Assembly (NCBI GenBank): GCA_009995705.1
Contig: JAADBR010000042.1
Location: 1-41,809, forward strand
Source: Microcystis aeruginosa W13-11
Lineage (GTDB): Bacteria; Cyanobacteriota; Cyanobacteriia; Cyanobacteriales; Microcystaceae
Direction of reading: 5' to 3'
Length of the DNA: 41,809 nt
Below are positions 37,042-41,809 of the stretch, piece after piece. The stretch's first letter is position 1. Every line of letters begins with the position of its first letter. The translations under genes were made by a program, and so were the position numbers. Below the pieces are notes generated by a model. That model was not told the DNA's origin. It ran no database searches and worked only from the letters and a program-made list of their open reading frames with translations.

Positions 37042-38190
37042 TTGACAGACGATCGCGTTTATTGGTTAGCATGGTTAAGTATTGCTGGAGTTGGGGCAAT
37101 TTCCCTGAAGCGACTCTATCAGCATTTTGGCAGTGTTGCTGTAGCTTGGAATGCCACCGATAGTGCGATCGCAGAAGTGGCGGGATTCGGCAAAAAGTTA
37201 ATGGCAGCGGTACAGGAAGGGCGATCGCAAATTGACCCAGAAGCTCTTTTCGCCGAACATATCCAGAAAAACCCCCTTTTTTGGACTCCTAGCGACCCAG
37301 AATACCCCCGCTTTCTCTGGGAAATTCCCAGTCCTCCCCCCTTACTTTACTATCAAGGAAAGGTCAATTTAGAGGAAAATCAGGGAAATATCCCCACCGT
37401 CGCCATTGTGGGTACTCGTAACCCCACGGATCACGGCCGGCGCTGGGCGCGGCGCTTAAGTACCCTTTTGGCCCAACGGGGATTTACTATTGTTTCTGGG
37501 ATGGCCGAAGGAATTGATGGCGAGGCACACCAAAGCTGTTTAAAAGCAGGGGGAAGAACGATCGCCGTCTTGGGAACAGGGGTCGATGTGGTTTATCCTA
37601 GTCGTCATCGGCAGCTACACGCGGACATCCAAAAGCAGGGTTTAGTCATTAGTGAACATCCTGCGGCAACTCAGCCGAATAAAGCCCATTTTCCCAGTCG
37701 TAATCGCATTATCGCCGGTTTAAGTCGCGCCACGATTGTTATCGAGGCCCCCGAAAGGTCAGGCTCCCTGATTACGGCCAGTTATGCCAACGAATTTGGC
37801 GGCGATATCTATGCTTTACCCAATTCTCCCGATATTGCCACCGCTAGGGGTTGTTTACAACTCATTCATCAGGGAGCGGAAATTATCGTTTCTGAGGAGA
37901 AATTACTACAAATGTTGGGGGCAATTCCCACCAAGAACCAATCCGCACCGGTTAATCTCTCTCCTTCACTCCCTCTAGAGACATCCCCGGTCGTTAATGC
38001 TGCTCCTCCAGTCAATCTAGAACCTAGGCTAGCACAAGTGTATCAGTTGTTTGCCCGAGATCCCCTGTTGTTTGACATTATTGTTGAAAAAATGCAAATC
38101 CCCACCTCAGAAGTGGCGGGGATCTTATTGGAATTAGAATTAATGGGTTTAGTGACTCAGTTACCCGGTGTGCGTTACCAGAAAACCTAG
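37042..38190 (+). CDS. dprA: DprA, DNA-processing protein for natural transformation
   Basis: The 382-residue protein has a SAM-like N-terminal domain (AGVGAISLKRLYQHFG), the Rossmann-like core with GTRNPTDHGRRWARRL and IVSGMAEGIDGEAHQ, and a C-terminal winged-helix (DML1-like) domain at about 320-380. DprA loads RecA on incoming single-stranded DNA during transformation. The start is TTG at 37042. The gene converges with trxA, with 9 bases between stops. No lesion is present, so transformation capacity may be kept, which fits the mosaic nature of the region. Confidence 0.94.
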   Translation: MTDDRVYWLAWLSIAGVGAISLKRLYQHFGSVAVAWNATDSAIAEVAGFGKKLMAAVQEGRSQIDPEALFAEHIQKNPLFWTPSDPEYPRFLWEIPSPPPLLYYQGKVNLEENQGNIPTVAIVGTRNPTDHGRRWARRLSTLLAQRGFTIVSGMAEGIDGEAHQSCLKAGGRTIAVLGTGVDVVYPSRHRQLHADIQKQGLVISEHPAATQPNKAHFPSRNRIIAGLSRATIVIEAPERSGSLITASYANEFGGDIYALPNSPDIATARGCLQLIHQGAEIIVSEEKLLQMLGAIPTKNQSAPVNLSPSLPLETSPVVNAAPPVNLEPRLAQVYQLFARDPLLFDIIVEKMQIPTSEVAGILLELELMGLVTQLPGVRYQKT

Positions 38191-38199
38191 TCAACTCCT

Positions 38200-38523
38200 C
38201 TACAGGTATTTATCTAGGGTATTAGCTAAAGTGGTTTTCGGTACAGCCCCGACCACCATATCAACTTTTTGACCCCCTTTGAAGATCATCAGAGTGGGAA
38301 TACTGCGAATCCCGTACTGACTAGCGATATTGGGGTTTTCGTCGGTGTTGAGTTTCACCACCTTGACTTGCCCTTTGAACATTTCCGCAATCTCCTCGAC
38401 AACGGGGCCCACCATTCGACAAGGGCCGCACCAAGGAGCCCAGAAGTCTACTAGGACAGGGTCGGCACTAGCTAAAACTTCGTCTTTAAAGGTGGTATCT
38501 GTAACGGCAGTAACCTCTGACAT
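38200..38523 (-). CDS. trxA: Thioredoxin
   Basis: The 107-residue cytosolic disulfide reductase has the active site W31-C-G-P-C35 in FWAPWCGPC, the buried Asp in VLVDFW and the cis-Pro in SIPTLMIF. It is an m-type-like thioredoxin that reduces target enzymes with electrons from ferredoxin- or NADPH-thioredoxin reductase. It is a single gene converging with dprA. No unusual residues. Confidence 0.97.
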   Translation of the reverse strand: MSEVTAVTDTTFKDEVLASADPVLVDFWAPWCGPCRMVGPVVEEIAEMFKGQVKVVKLNTDENPNIASQYGIRSIPTLMIFKGGQKVDMVVGAVPKTTLANTLDKYL

Positions 38524-38900
38524 ACTTAAGAAATCCTCTAGTAATCACGGTTATCTAGAATACACAAAAATTTCATTCTAGAGATTCGTGGTGCGATGTT
38601 GACATTCCACTGGTGAAAAGGACGAGAACTAGCTGTAAATCCAATGTAAAGGCCTTAACTTGCATCAGAGGTAGCTTCTTGGATCAATTTCACAAGGGGC
38701 ATTCTTGTATCTTATAACCCTAGAGGCTCTATTTTGACTTTTTTTTGATAAAGTTTTGTAATATTGCCAGAGTCAAGCATGGGTGATGACAGCCAGATAA
38801 AATTTTCTTGAAGAAAAACCCCAAAAGTCAGCGATTTTATCTAGGCTTAACCTGAGTTTGATTATGATTGGCATAGGCCACCTCCTAATTGAGCTTTTCT
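38524..38900. other. Divergent trxA/ackA promoter region
   Basis: There is no gene in this 377-base stretch. It must carry both promoters, trxA on the minus strand and ackA on the plus strand. It is AT-rich with T-runs near 38743-38751. I see no well-formed riboswitch. Confidence 0.5.
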
Positions 38901-40106
38901 ATGAAAATTCTGGTCTTAAATGCGGGATCGAGCAGTCAAAAAAGTTGTTTATACGATTTAGATTTTCTCCCCTCCCATCCTCCCCAACCAATTTGGGCAG
39001 CGGGGATCGATTGGACGGTTAACCCTGATTACGGGGTTTTAACGGTAAAAGCCAAGGGAATTAAACAGGAAATTAATCTTTCTAGTCGGGATCGTCCGGC
39101 GGCAATTGCTCGGATGTTAGATACCTTGGTCACTGGCGAAACTAAGGTACTGGCCAATTTCGCCGATATTAGTATAGTCGGTCATCGAGTTGTCCATGGT
39201 GGCACGGAATATTCCCAAGCAACTATGATCACTCCCCAAGTCAAAGAAACGATTAAAAAGCTGATCCCCCTTGCTCCTAGCCATAATCCCGCTCATTTAG
39301 AAGGAATTGAAGCGATCGAGCAAATTTTGGGCGATGTTCCCCAAGTAGCAGTGTTTGACACCGCTTTTCATCGTTCTATCCCTCCTGAGTCTTCTCTTTA
39401 TCCCATTCCCTACCAATGGAGTGAACTGGGAATCCGTCGCTATGGTTTTCATGGCACCAGTCATCAATACTGCTCCCAACGGGCCGCCGAATTGTTAGGA
39501 AAACCCCTAGAATCCTTGAAAATGGTCATCTGTCATCTGGGCAATGGTGCTTCCCTATCGGCAGTCAAAGGGGGTAAAAGTATTGATACTACTATGGGAT
39601 TTACTCCCCTAGAGGGATTGATGATGGGAACCCGCAGCGGTTCGATCGATCCAGGGATTCTGATTTATCTAGAGCGAGAATATCAATACAATCCCGATAG
39701 TTTAAATAGTTTGCTGAATAAAGAATCCGGTTTAAAGGGAATTTCGGGTATTTCTGGGGATATGCGGGCAATTACCACGGCAATGGCCGAAGGCAACCAG
39801 AGGGCAAAATTAGCATTTGAGATGTATATTCATCGCCTGAAAAGTTTAATCGGATCGATGCTCGCTTCTCTAGAGGGGTTAGATGTCTTGGTATTTACGG
39901 CAGGAATCGGCGAAAATTCAGCTTTAGTACGGGAAAAAGCCAGTCAAGGCTGGTCTTTTTTGGGTTTAGAGTTAGATTTAGCTAAAAATGCCGCTCGTCC
40001 CCGGGATGAGGATATCGCCAGCGACACATCTAAAGTACGAGTGATGGTAATTGCTACGGCGGAAGATTGGGCGATCACACGAGAATGCTGGCATTTATTT
40101 CAATAG
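38901..40106 (+). CDS. ackA: Acetate kinase
   Basis: From ATG 38901 (MKILVLNAGSSSQKS) the protein has 401 residues. A TTG 12 bases upstream is in frame but unlikely, as the family starts at MKILVLN. It interconverts acetyl-phosphate plus ADP with acetate plus ATP. Motifs are the phosphate-1 segment NAGSSSQK, VVHGG, the catalytic-region VFDTAFH, FHGTSHQYC, HLGNGASL, and the adenosine motif FTAGIGENS. Used in fermentation and phosphoketolase-derived acetate flow. The stop is 3 bases from the converging anti-sigma gene. Confidence 0.97.
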   Translation: MKILVLNAGSSSQKSCLYDLDFLPSHPPQPIWAAGIDWTVNPDYGVLTVKAKGIKQEINLSSRDRPAAIARMLDTLVTGETKVLANFADISIVGHRVVHGGTEYSQATMITPQVKETIKKLIPLAPSHNPAHLEGIEAIEQILGDVPQVAVFDTAFHRSIPPESSLYPIPYQWSELGIRRYGFHGTSHQYCSQRAAELLGKPLESLKMVICHLGNGASLSAVKGGKSIDTTMGFTPLEGLMMGTRSGSIDPGILIYLEREYQYNPDSLNSLLNKESGLKGISGISGDMRAITTAMAEGNQRAKLAFEMYIHRLKSLIGSMLASLEGLDVLVFTAGIGENSALVREKASQGWSFLGLELDLAKNAARPRDEDIASDTSKVRVMVIATAEDWAITRECWHLFQ

Positions 40107-40109
40107 ACC

Positions 40110-40661
40110 TTACCTTTGACCATTCTCTTTTGGTTGTTCGGCTGCGGGAATCTCGATAATTGGATGGTTGAGAGCAATCATCAAATAATCTCCCTCTTGG
40201 CTAATACTGCTCGGACCGCTGGCCATTTGGGAGAGGGGATCATTGCGTCCTGAGACGAAGTAGGAACCAACAGCGATCGCCATAGCCGTGAGAATCGCGC
40301 CGCCATAAACATAATATTGCCGACGACGCTGACTATCGACTTTTCTGAACACCTGTTCTGCCAATCGGTCGCTGGCCATAGTAGCCGGTACGGGAATCTG
40401 CCTTAAATTAGTTTGTAATCCCAAGAGCTGCCGATAGAGTTTTTCAGCGGCAGCATCATGGTCTAACCAATGCTGAACTAGCTTTCTTTCCTTTACTGTT
40501 ACTTCGTTATCAATATAGGCACTAATTAAATCTAAACGATGAGCTTCTTCGTTATCCTCATCTAAGAATAAAATATCCTCGGTTGCGGAGTTGCAATCGC
40601 TGTCATCGCGACGTAACAAAGACTTGATCCATTGAACGTCTTCGGGTTGATAATTATTCAT
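40110..40661 (-). CDS. Membrane-bound anti-sigma factor for SigG (SapG-like)
   Basis: From ATG 40661 (MNNYQPEDVQ) the protein has 183 residues; an upstream Met (40694) adds 11 unlikely residues. A cytosolic N-terminal anti-sigma domain contains LDLISAYIDNEVTVKERK followed by HWLDHDAAAEKLYRQL. One membrane helix (YYVYGGAILTAMAIAVGSYF) and a short periplasmic tail follow. It lacks the HxxxCxxC zinc motif of ZAS proteins. It lies 113 bases after the ECF sigma gene, as slr1546 (SapG) follows sigG (slr1545) in Synechocystis, so it probably sequesters SigG at the membrane. Confidence 0.8.
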   Translation of the reverse strand: MNNYQPEDVQWIKSLLRRDDSDCNSATEDILFLDEDNEEAHRLDLISAYIDNEVTVKERKLVQHWLDHDAAAEKLYRQLLGLQTNLRQIPVPATMASDRLAEQVFRKVDSQRRRQYYVYGGAILTAMAIAVGSYFVSGRNDPLSQMASGPSSISQEGDYLMIALNHPIIEIPAAEQPKENGQR

Positions 40662-40774
40662 GGTTGACCTCGACCAGAAGCGATCGGTATGCAATTACTT
40701 TTCACCAGCACGGAGCTAGTTAAATTTAACGACTCCTCACTTCGGCCGTTAGTGCCGAATCACCACAATGTTCT

Positions 40775-41431
40775 TTAGCCTTCTGTAAAATAGGGCTGTA
40801 AAACAGATTGTAATTTAGCGCGAGCGCGAGCAATGCGAGATTTAACAGTTCCTAAAGAAACTCCCGTCATCTCGGCAATTTCTTCGTAGGCCATACCTTC
40901 AATTTCTCGGAGAATAATAGTTGTCCGAAAAGCTTCTGGTAAATCAGCGATCGCCGCCTGTAATTGATCGTAGAATTCGTGGGTGGTGAGATGTTCATCG
41001 GGACTGGGGTAATCGGACTCGATATCCCAATCGATTTCGCCATCTTCCACCCGTCGGGGAGCATCGAGAGAAATGGGGTGATTAACCCGCTTGCGTTTCC
41101 GCAATTCGTCGTAAAAAAGATTAGTAGCAATGCGACTTAACCAACTGCGGAACTTGAGGGGTTCATGGAGACGGTTAATATTGCGATAGACGCGAATCCA
41201 GACCTCTTGAGCCAAATCAGCGCGATCTTGCCAATCGGGAGCCAAATGATAGAGTAATTTATCAACATGAGCCTGATAGCGCCGCAGCAGTTCCGCAAAG
41301 GCTGCTCGATCTGACTGACACCCTTCCTGACAGAGTGCAATTAGATCGTAGTTGGAGAGTTTGTCAGGGGACACGGGGTTTTGAGACTTTTTGTCCTCAA
41401 GTGACCAAGATGCTGGAATCGATTGACTCAT
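40775..41431 (-). CDS. sigG: ECF sigma factor SigG
   Basis: The 218-residue extracytoplasmic-function sigma factor has region 2 at about 40-115 (RADLAQEVWIRVYRNI, then FRSWLSRIATNLFYDELRKRKR) and region 4 at about 160-213 (LPEAFRTTIILREIEGMAYE and GVSLGTVKSRIARARAKL). Regions 1.1 and 3 are missing, as expected for ECF factors. Synteny with the adjacent anti-sigma gene supports SigG, which is essential or stress-linked in several cyanobacteria. The extended N-terminus of about 30 residues is unusual for ECF factors. Targets are unknown. Confidence 0.92.
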   Translation of the reverse strand: MSQSIPASWSLEDKKSQNPVSPDKLSNYDLIALCQEGCQSDRAAFAELLRRYQAHVDKLLYHLAPDWQDRADLAQEVWIRVYRNINRLHEPLKFRSWLSRIATNLFYDELRKRKRVNHPISLDAPRRVEDGEIDWDIESDYPSPDEHLTTHEFYDQLQAAIADLPEAFRTTIILREIEGMAYEEIAEMTGVSLGTVKSRIARARAKLQSVLQPYFTEG

Positions 41432-41755
41432 GGGATTTCCTCAAGGATATAAACTCCTCACTCAGAGCTTGAGGACGGGAGAAGTCAGTCAAGGTTCCCG
41501 AAAATGAATAATTTTTCCTCCATACTTTCATTCTAACTGATCGAACCGAGTTCCTGGACTGAAGATTTGAGCGGGGCATTCAATCCTATTTGATGCCTAA
41601 ACAGTTCCCACCGATGAGAAACGCCGTCACCGCCATATAGATCTAATTAGAACAAAATTACTAGACAAAAACAAGCCACCCAAAAAAGGGGAAATAGCTG
41701 AAAAGCTTACGGAGCAAGGGATAAAAAAAAGATCAAAAAAAATTGCCAAAGGGGG
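41432..41755. other. Upstream region of sigG
   Basis: There is no gene. This stretch should hold the sigG promoter on the minus strand and, to the right, the leader of whatever starts beyond the window. A-runs occur near 41722-41742. Nothing further can be supported. Confidence 0.4.
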
Positions 41756-41784
41756 TTGACAAACCGGGGGAAGTTAGATACATT
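41756..41784 (+). promoter_or_regulatory. Strong sigma-70-type promoter reading out of the window
   Basis: TTGACA at 41756-41761 and TACATT at 41779-41784 have a 17-base spacer and A/T-rich upstream DNA. It points right; the gene is outside the window. The shape would suit a highly transcribed gene such as a stable RNA. Confidence 0.6.
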
Positions 41785-41809
41785 GGTAAATGCGCGGTTG
41801 AAGCCAAGC

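Overview
The window reads as the chromosome of a unicellular cyanobacterium, most like Microcystis. The evidence is the photoprotection pair ocp and frp, a ktrB-ktrA operon led by a Slr1508/DgdA-like glycosyltransferase, the ECF sigma factor SigG next to a membrane anti-sigma factor, many GCGATCGC (HIP1) octamers, short-form HisG, the small DUF2256 protein, and heavy loads of insertion-sequence debris and palindromic repeats. No rRNA, tRNA or CRISPR array is visible. A strong promoter points out of the right edge.

Layout. 1-2500: repeats, a VapBC-type toxin-antitoxin pair and a graveyard of mobile-element fragments (a DUF1703-like nuclease tail, ISKra4-like, IS4-like, and an IS200/IS605 TnpB tail that abuts the stop codon of ktrA). 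2500-5755: dgdA-ktrB-ktrA operon. 5925-9759: DUF2256, a TrmJ-like methyltransferase, a class A beta-lactamase-fold protein, a glutaredoxin-like protein, a small membrane protein and a Uma2 nuclease-fold protein. 9932-11750: a ParA-type ATPase overlapping a HEPN-domain RNase gene that is cut by an in-frame stop. 11897-16666: UbiB/ABC1 kinase, a membrane protein, PabB and a DUF318 permease. 16695-18441: a nested inverted repeat, a TPR fragment, and an ISL3 head joined to a Tn5-like IS4 tail. 18508-23693: hisG, a HAD hydrolase, deoC and acnB.

23769-28924 is a corridor of damaged genes between intact acnB and intact pgi. It starts with an ABC/OLD-type ATPase paired with a TOPRIM-like (DUF4276-type) partner, which resembles ATPase-TOPRIM immune pairs; the partner carries a nonsense codon. 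Then come a frameshifted PPK2 carrying a small palindromic insertion, and remnants of rpiA, a HAD phosphatase, eno and a gapN-like aldehyde dehydrogenase. The last four plus pgi look like a former sugar-phosphate cluster of which only pgi survives.

30992-35205: a D12-class DNA adenine methyltransferase, a DUF1400 protein, frp and ocp (with a clear terminator between them), and an ABC ATPase interrupted by one stop. A 1275-bp IS4-family element with a perfect 9-bp target duplication (35239-36513) sits just upstream; its transposase also has one in-frame stop. 36812-41431: an antitoxin-like remnant, dprA, trxA, ackA, an anti-sigma factor and sigG.

The most striking property is recurrent gene death by a single lesion. 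Six genes have exactly one in-frame stop (TAG twice, TAA twice, TGA twice), while the regulatory or ATPase partners of the two toxin-like effectors stay open. The best candidates for an under-described system are the ATPase-TOPRIM pair and the ParA-HEPN pair.
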